A stretch of DNA of 13,583 nt from SLJM01 sp964415785 (GTDB lineage: Bacteria > Myxococcota_A > Bradymonadia > Bradymonadales > Bradymonadaceae): contig CAYQBU010000107.1 of NCBI GenBank assembly GCA_964415785.1, positions 1 through 13,583 of the forward strand. The letters are read 5' to 3'. This document shows positions 1 to 7,063 of the stretch, piece after piece. The notes under the pieces were generated by a model. It was given only the letters and a program-made list of their open reading frames with translations, did not search any database and was not told where the DNA came from. The stretch's first letter is position 1; each line of letters begins with the position of its first letter. A program made the position numbers and the translations under genes.

Positions 1-2
1 CC

Positions 3-872
3 AACCACTGCAGCCACCTCGACATGGGCCTCGTCAAATACGCCCTCGGTGACTATGGCAAGGATATTCAGGCCCTCGCCGCCGCCGACTACTTCTTTAA
101 GAATACCCCCCGTAAGACCTATTTTGAGAACCTGACCAACCTCATCCCCGTGGAGCGCTCCGGCACCCTGGAGAGCTCTCTGGGCGAGGCCTCCAACGCC
201 CTTCAGCGAGGTGAGATGCTCCTCCTCTTTCCCGAGGGCACCCGCTCCAAGAGCGGTAAAATCCAGCAATTCCGCCGCGGCCTGGGTTACCTCGTCGACT
301 CCCACCAGGTGGACGTCCTCCCCATGTGGATCGACGGCACCTACAAGGCGCTTCCCAAGGGCCAATCCCTTCCCTCGCCCACCAAGCGCGATCTCAACGT
401 CCACATCGGGCCCCTGATCTCCTCTCGCGATCTGCGCGACCCCGTCGCTGATATGGATCCCACCGACCGCTACGAGGCGATCGCCAACCGCGCCCGACAG
501 GCCGTCACCGACATCCGCGACGCCGCCCTCGGCCTCGACGAGGAGCCGGAAGATGAATCTCTGGAGCCCCTCTTCAGCTACCTCGAGGAGCGCTTCTCGG
601 AAAACCAGGTCGACCAGCCCGTGAGCTTCTACTTTAGCCTCGGCAACTGGGAGAGCCACAAGTGGACCATCGACGTCGACGTCGACGCCTGCTCCATCAA
701 AAATCAAAAGCCCGAGGGCCGCGCCGACTGCGTCATCAAGACCTCTCCCAAAATGTTCAAAAAAATCGTCCGTGAGAGCTACGTCCCCTCTATGGACGAG
801 TTTACCAGCGGCGATATCAAGACCAACGACCCCAGCCTGTTGATGCGCTTTCAATCGCTCTTCGAGCTATAG
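3..872 (+). CDS. PlsC-type acyltransferase with C-terminal SCP2-like domain (5' end off window)
   Basis: This is a glycerophospholipid-type O-acyltransferase, expected to move an acyl chain from acyl-CoA or acyl-ACP onto a lysophospholipid-like acceptor at the inner membrane. The frame is open from the left edge and begins N-H-C-S-H-L-D, the catalytic HX4D box with His at bases 6-8 and Asp at 21-23, so the first ATG (24) is not the real start and the N-terminus lies outside. Further PlsC blocks follow: PVERSGT, FPEGTRS (visible residues 76-82) and VLPMWIDGTYKALP. After a short acidic linker, the last ~100 residues (ADCVIKTSPKMFKKI, then FTSGDIK and LLMRFQSLF) resemble an SCP2 sterol/lipid-carrier domain. 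That domain call is from pattern only and is less sure than the acyltransferase call. It ends 9 bp before the SDR gene, probably in one operon. Other domains may lie upstream, off the window. Confidence 0.88.
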   Translation, partial: NHCSHLDMGLVKYALGDYGKDIQALAAADYFFKNTPRKTYFENLTNLIPVERSGTLESSLGEASNALQRGEMLLLFPEGTRSKSGKIQQFRRGLGYLVDSHQVDVLPMWIDGTYKALPKGQSLPSPTKRDLNVHIGPLISSRDLRDPVADMDPTDRYEAIANRARQAVTDIRDAALGLDEEPEDESLEPLFSYLEERFSENQVDQPVSFYFSLGNWESHKWTIDVDVDACSIKNQKPEGRADCVIKTSPKMFKKIVRESYVPSMDEFTSGDIKTNDPSLLMRFQSLFEL

Positions 873-881
873 GCCACCTCC

Positions 882-1973
882 ATGACCACTCTCATCACCG
901 GCGGCACCGGCTTTTTGGGCCGCCATCTTATCGACCAGCTCGTCGCCGGCGGCGACACGGACCTCCGCGTCCTCAGCCGTCACCCCCAACCGGAACTCGA
1001 ACAATTGGGTTTGCAGGTCGTCGAGGGTAGCCTCCTCGACCGACAGGACCTGGAGCGCGCCACCGATGGCGTCGACCGCGTCTTCCACCTCGCCGGTCGC
1101 GTCGAACGGGATCGCAAAAAAGCCCACCTGATGTACGAGCTCCACGTCGACGGCACCCGCCTGCTCCTGGACGTCTTGCGAGATAGCGACACCGACCTCC
1201 ACAAGATCGTCGTCGCCTCCACCAGCGGCACCGTCGGCGTCGGCACTGACAGCGACTTCATGGCCACCGACCAGAGCCCCCATGCGGAGCCCCTGGTCCG
1301 CGACTGGCCCTACTATCTGTCCAAGATCTACGCCGAAAAGATCTGCTTCGACTACGTCGAGCGCTACGATATGCCCATCGTCCAGATGCGGCCCACCCTC
1401 CTGCTCGGCCCCGGCGACCACCGCGAAAGCTCCATCGGCGACGTCGTCATGTTTCTCAACCGCGACATCCCCGGCATCATCGACGGAGGCGTCTCCTTCG
1501 TCGACGTCCGTGACACCGCTCAGGCCTTTATCGCCGCCATGAATAGCGACGACGCCACCGGCGGCGACACCTTCTTGCTCGGCGCCCTCAACCTGTCGAT
1601 GGAGGACTTCCTCAAGCGCCTCGAGTTTCTCTCTGGAGTCCCCGCTCCCACCGTCCCCATCCCCAACTCCATGGCCCGTCTCGGCGGTGGTCTCCTCAAT
1701 GTAGTGACCCAGGTCACCGACCGCTTCGACACCCTCGACCCCGTCAGCCTCGAGATGGCCCGCCACTACTGGTATATCGACAGCTCTCAGGCCCAGAAAC
1801 GCCTCGACTGGACGCCCCGCGACCCCGACGAAACGCTGCGCGATACCATCCAGTGGATCCGCAACCACCACGACGACTTCCAGGACGACGCCGGACCCCG
1901 ACCCGATCCCCCACCTCATCTCGTCCCCCCCGAGACCGTGGCCTACGCCAAGAAGCTGCGCGGCGAGGCCTGA
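882..1973 (+). CDS. NAD(P)-dependent epimerase/dehydratase family protein (extended SDR)
   Basis: A 363-residue extended short-chain dehydrogenase/reductase. The N-terminus carries the Rossmann loop TGGTGFLG (residues 6-13). The mid-region has the strand VVASTSGT (around 110-117) that normally supplies the active-site Ser/Thr, followed by the catalytic Y144-x-x-x-K148 (YYLSK). RPTLLLGPGD and VSFVDVRDTAQAF are typical of the dihydroflavonol-reductase/HpnA-like branch of extended SDRs, which act on sugar-nucleotide, sterol or polyketide/lipid alcohol substrates. The substrate cannot be read from the sequence. The ATG follows the acyltransferase-SCP2 stop by 9 bp without a clear Shine-Dalgarno, which suggests translational coupling and a shared lipid-related pathway. 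The C-terminal ~25 residues are a proline-rich tail. It ends convergently, 15 bp from the PP2C fusion gene. Confidence 0.93.
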   Translation: MTTLITGGTGFLGRHLIDQLVAGGDTDLRVLSRHPQPELEQLGLQVVEGSLLDRQDLERATDGVDRVFHLAGRVERDRKKAHLMYELHVDGTRLLLDVLRDSDTDLHKIVVASTSGTVGVGTDSDFMATDQSPHAEPLVRDWPYYLSKIYAEKICFDYVERYDMPIVQMRPTLLLGPGDHRESSIGDVVMFLNRDIPGIIDGGVSFVDVRDTAQAFIAAMNSDDATGGDTFLLGALNLSMEDFLKRLEFLSGVPAPTVPIPNSMARLGGGLLNVVTQVTDRFDTLDPVSLEMARHYWYIDSSQAQKRLDWTPRDPDETLRDTIQWIRNHHDDFQDDAGPRPDPPPHLVPPETVAYAKKLRGEA

Positions 1974-1988
1974 CCCCGGACCCCTGGT

Positions 1989-4223
1989 TTAAAAGCGAAT
2001 CACCGACAGCCCAATATTATCGCCTCCGCCTCCCCGGTTGGCCAATAAGATCAACTCCAGGCAGGCCAGCGCCGGGCTGGGCTCGGAGAGCAGCACGGAC
2101 AAGATATTGTCCTCCGAGGCGTGCAGGTTGGTCCCTGCAAAGTCGACGAGGCCGTCCGTCGTCATCAATAGCGTATCCTCTTCCATGACGTTGAATCGAA
2201 AGAGATCGGGCTGCGGGTTCACCGCTTCCAGGCGGCCATTTTCGATGACGAATGTTCCCAGGCATCTTGCCAATGCGTCCCCGTGAGGCATCGACAGCGC
2301 TCGGTCCGCCTCCACCCCTTCTAAAATCGACAGGGTCCACAGATTGTGGTCGATCGTGATCTGCTCCATGCTTGCCCCCCGCTGTAGGTAGGCCCGGCTA
2401 TCCCCCAGGCTCGCCAACGTCACCGTGCCATGACAGATCACCGCCACCAGCGCCGTTGAACCCATCACCTCGTGAGGACTCCCTCGAAAGGGCGTGTGAT
2501 GCTCGTTGACGTAATCGACAATCCCCTCATTGGCCTCATTGAGGATCGTCCGAATCACTGCCACCTCGTCGACGCCTCCGTCTTTCTCATAGGTCTCCAG
2601 CGCGTCTTCCCACACGCCCCTGGCCGCCTTTTCCAACTCCTTGCTCGCCAGGTCTCCACTGCCGAAGCTCGCCGTCGATACCCCATCGGCCACCATCACC
2701 AGCGAAAAATTTCCATCGTTTGATCGCGCCGAATAGACGCTATCCTGATTGGTGGGATTGCGCCGCCGCTTCGCCACACCAATATGGGTGTCGCACTCCA
2801 CCACCATGCTCGGCCCGCTCTCTCCGGCCACTTCTTCTCGTCGGTGCATCAGGCGACAGGCCAGGTCGAAGGCCTCCATCAACGCCTCAACGCTGTCGTA
2901 GCGCTCTGACGGGCGCGGCCGCGTTGCCCGTGCGATCACGGACTGCAGACCCGGAGCAAAAGCAGGTCGGAAATTCCTCGCCGGGATCGCCGGCCCGTAG
3001 CGCGTATATACCGACGCCGGTGGCACCACTCCGGAGACCAGAAAGTATAGAAACATTCCCAGTGAAAAGACGTCCGCGGGGACCCCTTCTTCCGTGCCCA
3101 TGCCGCTCAACAACTCCGGCGCTGAAAACCCGGAGGTCACGGCGATCTCATCGTCCACCGGGCCCTGTTTAAAGAGCCGATCGATGCCGTCGAGGATCGC
3201 GGCCACCGGTTTTTGCTCCGCCCGTTCTTCCTCCCCTACCGCCGCCGACGTCTCTCCGCTCAACTCCTCCCAACTGGGTTCATCGGGAAACGCCTCCGAG
3301 GCGTCTGCCACCCCGTCGGTGGTATTCGATTCCCCCGACATGTCGGCGCTCATCAACTCCTCGATCGTCTCCTCGTCGGTGGTCGCCGACTCCCCCAGCG
3401 GTGCTTGCTCCACCACGGTGGCCTCTCGCTTGTTGAATCCCTCTTTTTGCTCGCCATCGGATTCGTCTGGAGGCGCCAAAAATCGCTGCGGAAAACCATC
3501 GCTTCGGTCGGGCTCGTAGATTCGAATATTCCAGGGCGTCAGCCCCAAATGGACCCATCCCTCGGAATGGAGTTCCTGAAACAATTCTCCCACCGCCCCA
3601 AAGATCTCCTCGATTTGCACCAGATCCAGATGACCCCGCAGCAAATCACTTAAATCCCCCACCGACACTCCGACATTATCGACGAATACCGACCGCTTCA
3701 GGCGCCCCTCTTCTTCGACCCCTATCGGCGAGCGAATCCAGTCATTTAACTCCTCGGGCCAATCGCGCTCCGACTTTTTCTCTCGAAGTGTCTCCTCCAC
3801 CAGATAGGTGGGATGCAGGATCGCCTCTTCCAACGCCGGCGAGGCATCCCCGCCGGGGATCTCTTCGGCCGATGCTACCAGTACCTGGCGCCCATCGAAT
3901 TGCTCCAGGACCTCCTCGACGTGCAATATAATTTCCACCGGATCTCCCTCGCCTTCCCTGAAGGCCGTGGGATCCACTTTGCACTCGAGGTGATGTCCTG
4001 GTTGGCTCCAGGCCGGAGATTCTCGATCATTCAAACTCAAATCAACTCCACAGGTTATTGCCTTCGCTTCCCGCCGGAATCGGCGCCAATATTCGATTGC
4101 CACATAGTCTGCAATCCCTCGCTCTTTGGAGCAAGGCCGCCCAACCCGTTGGGCTGATCGCCCACGGGCTACATTTTGTTTCACGTCGGCTGTTCGAGGT
4201 TGCCATATCCCCCCGCCGCTCAC
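1989..4223 (-). CDS. Pseudokinase-PP2C phosphatase fusion protein (start uncertain)
   Basis: A two-part Ser/Thr signalling protein, numbered from the outermost possible start, GTG 4223. Residues ~110-460 are kinase-like but degenerate: the HRDLKPxN loop reads HLGLTPWN (225-232), so the catalytic Asp and Lys are lost; DFG appears as LDG (344-346); and no glycine loop or VAIK lysine is visible. The C-lobe is recognisable (SAPELL around 367-372; DVFSLGMFLYFLVSG 384-398). A Ser/Thr/Asp/Glu-rich insert (~240-340) separates the loop from the DFG-like site. Residues ~475-744 are a PP2C phosphatase with its metal ligands: NQD, VADG (D513), GDSRAY (D608), TTDG (D690), GGGGDNI (D735). It probably dephosphorylates pSer/pThr proteins under control of the dead kinase. 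The start is unresolved: GTG 4223 has no ribosome site, GTG 4103 follows GAGGG at 12 bp, and GTG 3938 follows GAGGGAG at 5 bp. The first 40 residues are Arg-rich and may not be translated. Confidence 0.85.
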   Translation of the reverse strand: MSGGGIWQPRTADVKQNVARGRSAQRVGRPCSKERGIADYVAIEYWRRFRREAKAITCGVDLSLNDRESPAWSQPGHHLECKVDPTAFREGEGDPVEIILHVEEVLEQFDGRQVLVASAEEIPGGDASPALEEAILHPTYLVEETLREKKSERDWPEELNDWIRSPIGVEEEGRLKRSVFVDNVGVSVGDLSDLLRGHLDLVQIEEIFGAVGELFQELHSEGWVHLGLTPWNIRIYEPDRSDGFPQRFLAPPDESDGEQKEGFNKREATVVEQAPLGESATTDEETIEELMSADMSGESNTTDGVADASEAFPDEPSWEELSGETSAAVGEEERAEQKPVAAILDGIDRLFKQGPVDDEIAVTSGFSAPELLSGMGTEEGVPADVFSLGMFLYFLVSGVVPPASVYTRYGPAIPARNFRPAFAPGLQSVIARATRPRPSERYDSVEALMEAFDLACRLMHRREEVAGESGPSMVVECDTHIGVAKRRRNPTNQDSVYSARSNDGNFSLVMVADGVSTASFGSGDLASKELEKAARGVWEDALETYEKDGGVDEVAVIRTILNEANEGIVDYVNEHHTPFRGSPHEVMGSTALVAVICHGTVTLASLGDSRAYLQRGASMEQITIDHNLWTLSILEGVEADRALSMPHGDALARCLGTFVIENGRLEAVNPQPDLFRFNVMEEDTLLMTTDGLVDFAGTNLHASEDNILSVLLSEPSPALACLELILLANRGGGGDNIGLSVIRF

Positions 4224-4291
4224 AAGTCTCAGGGCTGTTCGCTCCCCGTTTACCCGGACTCGTCATGAGCCCATCCCCCCTTCCATGGCGT

Positions 4292-6373
4292 TCAATAGAG
4301 GTTCTCTGAGGTGCACAGGCCGGAAGCATTCATCCCGCTATGGACCACCGGCGCCGAGCCCTCTGGGGCCGCCGGATAGAAGTTTTCCACCTCACTGACC
4401 GTATACTCCGGTCCATCTTGCGCCGGGTCATTCCAGTGAATGCGAGCCACATCCCAGAACTCATTGCTCGACTCCAGCGGATAGTGGAGCCTCTCATAGA
4501 CCATATTTCCATTGATATAGATCCGAACCGTGGCGTAGGCCGTGCCGTGGACCTCCTCGAAGTAGTGCACTCCCACGGCGTACCAGCCACAGGGTTCGGG
4601 GTTGCTCATCGTGATATTTTCCGGGCCCTGACCGTCGGTGATGTCGATGTCCAGTGTCGGGTCCTCGCTTCCCCACTCGCCGCTGGTCTCCTGATTGAGG
4701 TAGTAGATCGAATAGATATCGTCGAACCAGGTTCCCGGGCCCATTTTGACCAGGTGAAGGTCCAGATCGCTTCCGAAATCATCGCTTTCATCGGGGTCCG
4801 CGGGGTTGGTCCAGGTCAATTCAATATGGATTTGCTCGTCGGGGATCACCGTCACCGTGACTACCGCCTGATCGCAAGATCGGAACCCCGCGTCATCCTC
4901 GACGGTCAACCCGAACTCGTATTCCCCGGCCGTCAACACATCCACCTCCCGCACTGCCGGGTTTTGATCTTGTGGATCGTCGGAAGCCGGCTCCAATTGG
5001 GCAGTCGTCCCTGGCGGGTCGGAAAGGACCTCCCAGGTCCACTCCACCACTTCTCCGTCTTCATCAAAACTCTCCCCTCCATCGAGGACGATCCGATCGA
5101 GAGGCGTCGCCGTGATCGCGCTCGACGGTTGCGTCGGCGTCCCAAGTATCGAGGCCTGCCCCACCGGAACGGGACACGTTCCATCGGCGCCTCTCGCCGT
5201 CAGACTCAAGCTCAGCTCCGGCTGCAGCGGGTCATTGCTAAAGATCAGCACCTCGCCGCGCCTCGTCCCCTCCTCATAGGGCGCGAAATCGATCACGAAC
5301 GTATCGGACTGGCCGGGACCCAGCGAAATCGTATTGTCGATATTGCCGTCGCCGCTCAAATCCCAATTGCCCAGATCCAGTTGATAAGCCTCATCATCAG
5401 CGATCTCCTCTTCCAGGATCACCGAGTCGATCTCCAGATCCTGACTTCCACAATTGGTCACCGTCACCGCCTCCGACGACGTCTCCCCAATGGGCACCTG
5501 ACCGAAATTGCGATTTCGAGAATCCACCTCGATGCACGCCGACTCGGCATCGGCCGTGATATCGACCTCCCGGCTCATCGTATCGGACGAGCCGGGCTCG
5601 ACCTCATTGGTCAAGAATTGAAGGCTCCCCGTATCCTGCCCCTCTCCCAGCGGCCGATAGGTAATATCGACCTCTAGAAAATAGGTCTCCGGCGACTCCT
5701 GAGCCGCCGGTCCCGAGTAGGGTTCCAGCTCCACCGGAAAATCACGTCCGATGGGCTCCACCACAAAATCATCACCACCGCTATAGATCGGCTCTTCTTC
5801 GATCCTCAGCGGCCCATCTCCTCGATTTGTGATCTGCAGCGTCTGCGTCGTCGACTGGCCGCTTCCCGACTGCATGCGCTGAAAGCGCACCACCGACGGA
5901 TCGGCCTGAAACTCCGGGTCGTTGCCCTGAGTATTGACCGGTACCGCCAACCCATTGGCCTGATACTGAGGATCCGAACTGTCGACGACCACCTCCCCCC
6001 GATTCGCCGGAGTATTTGAGTTTGGCTCGTACTCCAGGGTCAACTCAGCAAAGTCATCCGGTCCTAGCTCCACAGGAAAAGACGGCGCATCCACGATCTC
6101 CAACTCCCCCACGTACCCGTTCTCTCCCTCTCCCAGGTTGACGCCAAAAATCGTCAGGGGCTCGTCATTGGCCCGATTGTAGAGCCTCAGCACTTCCGTA
6201 TCCGACTGGCCCACACCGACCATTGAAAACCCCACCGCCGTCGGTTCGGCCTGAAGGGTTCCCGTGCCCGTCTCCCCCACTCCCCCATCTCCACACCCCA
6301 TCAGCGCCGAGCATCCCAGCATCACCAATCCCGCCAGAACCACCGTCGCCCAGTTCCGTCTTGTCTCGACCAT
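4292..6373 (-). CDS. Lipoprotein with three ASH/choice-of-anchor D-type repeats, a PKD domain and a YfaP-like C-terminus
   Basis: A 693-residue exported lipoprotein. The N-terminus has Arg5-Arg6, a hydrophobic stretch and the lipobox L24-M-G-C27 (C21 is a weaker alternative), followed by a Gly-rich linker. Three immunoglobulin-like repeats of the ASPM/SPD-2/Hydin type follow at about 43-150, 155-275 and 282-395; each has a 'vxFgxvxxGxsxxxxvxixNxgxxpLxI' pattern and ends in a 'G...ssDp' strand. A PKD-like domain lies at about 405-510 (LDGGESFDEDGEVVEWTWEV, then AGEYEFGLTVEDDAG). The C-terminal domain, about 515-650 (LTWTNPADPD, then SDLDLHLVK and CGWYAVGVHYF), looks like the YfaP/DUF2135 type. 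It is very acidic. The likely role is a periplasmic or surface adhesive/structural protein. The ATG has AGGTGG 4 bp upstream. The gene lies 68 bp or more from the PP2C fusion and in the same direction. Confidence 0.9.
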   Translation of the reverse strand: MVETRRNWATVVLAGLVMLGCSALMGCGDGGVGETGTGTLQAEPTAVGFSMVGVGQSDTEVLRLYNRANDEPLTIFGVNLGEGENGYVGELEIVDAPSFPVELGPDDFAELTLEYEPNSNTPANRGEVVVDSSDPQYQANGLAVPVNTQGNDPEFQADPSVVRFQRMQSGSGQSTTQTLQITNRGDGPLRIEEEPIYSGGDDFVVEPIGRDFPVELEPYSGPAAQESPETYFLEVDITYRPLGEGQDTGSLQFLTNEVEPGSSDTMSREVDITADAESACIEVDSRNRNFGQVPIGETSSEAVTVTNCGSQDLEIDSVILEEEIADDEAYQLDLGNWDLSGDGNIDNTISLGPGQSDTFVIDFAPYEEGTRRGEVLIFSNDPLQPELSLSLTARGADGTCPVPVGQASILGTPTQPSSAITATPLDRIVLDGGESFDEDGEVVEWTWEVLSDPPGTTAQLEPASDDPQDQNPAVREVDVLTAGEYEFGLTVEDDAGFRSCDQAVVTVTVIPDEQIHIELTWTNPADPDESDDFGSDLDLHLVKMGPGTWFDDIYSIYYLNQETSGEWGSEDPTLDIDITDGQGPENITMSNPEPCGWYAVGVHYFEEVHGTAYATVRIYINGNMVYERLHYPLESSNEFWDVARIHWNDPAQDGPEYTVSEVENFYPAAPEGSAPVVHSGMNASGLCTSENLY

Positions 6374-6428
6374 ATCGCCACCTGCGTCGCTATTTGTTGA
6401 GCAGAACCTGCGCTCTTTGAACTCTCAG

Positions 6429-6457
6429 AATATAGCGAAGCACCGACCGAATTTAAA
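6429..6457 (-). promoter_or_regulatory. Possible sigma-70-type promoter for the lipoprotein gene
   Basis: The 136-bp gap between the TPR gene and the lipoprotein gene is clearly AT-richer than its surroundings. On the minus strand TTTAAA (6452-6457) and TATATT (6429-6434) are separated by exactly 17 bp. The -10 match is good and the -35 match only partial (4 of 6). The hexamers end about 55 bp before the ATG at 6373. If real, the lipoprotein and PP2C fusion could be transcribed separately from the upstream needle-like/chaperone pair. There is no terminator-like hairpin in the gap, so read-through is also possible. Confidence 0.3.
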
Positions 6458-6509
6458 TGAGACCTTCAATTTATATTGGCCGTCGACTGCAGTTCCTGAA
6501 CCGCCGGGG

Positions 6510-7019
6510 TTAGATCTGGCGTTGACGCCTTGCATGGTCGATCAACACATCGGCGCGCTCTCGATCCCGCTGACTGGCCTCCGTGCGCTCGCTGGACAAT
6601 ACCCTCTCCAGCTCTTCGATGGCCGCATCCACGCGACCCAACTTGAGCAACGCCTCCCCCAGGCGCCGTCGAGCTCGCCAATCCTCGGGCACCAGCCGCA
6701 CCGCCTCCTCCAGATACCCCACGGCTTCTCGGAAGCGGTACTCTCGCATCGTCATATCGCCCATCAACAAATGCATCGTGGAGCGCTTTGGGTTCAGTGC
6801 CAGGACCCCCAGGCATAGCGACTTGGACTGGTCAAACTGATCCTGCTTATAGAGCGAGAAGGCCTGTTGCTCGAAGCGCCGAATCGTCGCCTCCCCAATG
6901 CCCAATGCCGGGGCCACGGCTTCGCCATCGCGAAGCTTTCGGATCACCTCGCGCAACCGCTCTTCTCGCTCCTCTTGACCTCCACCGACTCGCTCTTGGA
7001 CCGCCGTCGTCGTCTCCAT
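6510..7019 (-). CDS. TPR protein resembling type III secretion chaperones (SycD/LcrH or YscG-like)
   Basis: A 169-residue soluble helical protein with no signal peptide. After a charged N-terminus, about three tetratricopeptide repeats are visible: residues 48-80 (AFSLYKQDQFDQSKSL), 82-114 (GDMTMREYRFREAVGYLEEAVRL) and 115-148 (LGEALLKLGRVDAAIEEL). The lead-in 'ALGIGEATIRRFEQQAFSLYKQDQFD' has the spacing of class II type III secretion chaperones, where a short helix precedes the 'AxxxYxxGxxxxA' repeat. TPR folds are also used by the YscG/PscG needle chaperones. Its position 44 bp downstream of the needle-like gene supports a chaperone role, but generic TPR proteins are common and the assignment is inference. 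I chose ATG 7019 over GTG 7022 because GAGGAGG (7027-7033) lies 7 bp away, an ideal spacing. The long N-terminus (~45 residues before the first repeat) is longer than in YscG. Confidence 0.85.
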   Translation of the reverse strand: METTTAVQERVGGGQEEREERLREVIRKLRDGEAVAPALGIGEATIRRFEQQAFSLYKQDQFDQSKSLCLGVLALNPKRSTMHLLMGDMTMREYRFREAVGYLEEAVRLVPEDWRARRRLGEALLKLGRVDAAIEELERVLSSERTEASQRDRERADVLIDHARRQRQI

Positions 7020-7026
7020 CACACCA

Positions 7027-7033
7027 CCTCCTC
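7027..7033 (-). promoter_or_regulatory. Strong Shine-Dalgarno for the TPR gene
   Basis: GAGGAGG on the minus strand, 7 bp from ATG 7019. It fixes that ATG rather than the overlapping GTG 7022 as the start. It stands in the 44-bp gap after the upstream needle-like gene, so the TPR protein is translated independently from the same message. Confidence 0.75.
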
Positions 7034-7063
7034 AATATTTTCCTGGAATTGGGCGAATCGACC

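Noticed and set aside
867..1919. A 350-residue open frame on the minus strand opposite the SDR gene
   Set aside because: Its Gly/Val/Asp/Glu-rich composition (long VVVV/EEV/DGV runs) is the antisense image of C-ending codons, no domain is visible, and the plus-strand SDR has full motifs.
1974..1988. Bidirectional terminator between the convergent SDR and PP2C genes
   Set aside because: The 15-bp gap holds no stem-loop followed by a T-run.
4340..5677. A 445-residue plus-strand frame opposite the lipoprotein gene
   Set aside because: No recognisable motif, Arg/His/Ile-rich shadow composition; the minus strand carries a signal peptide and repeated Ig-like domains.
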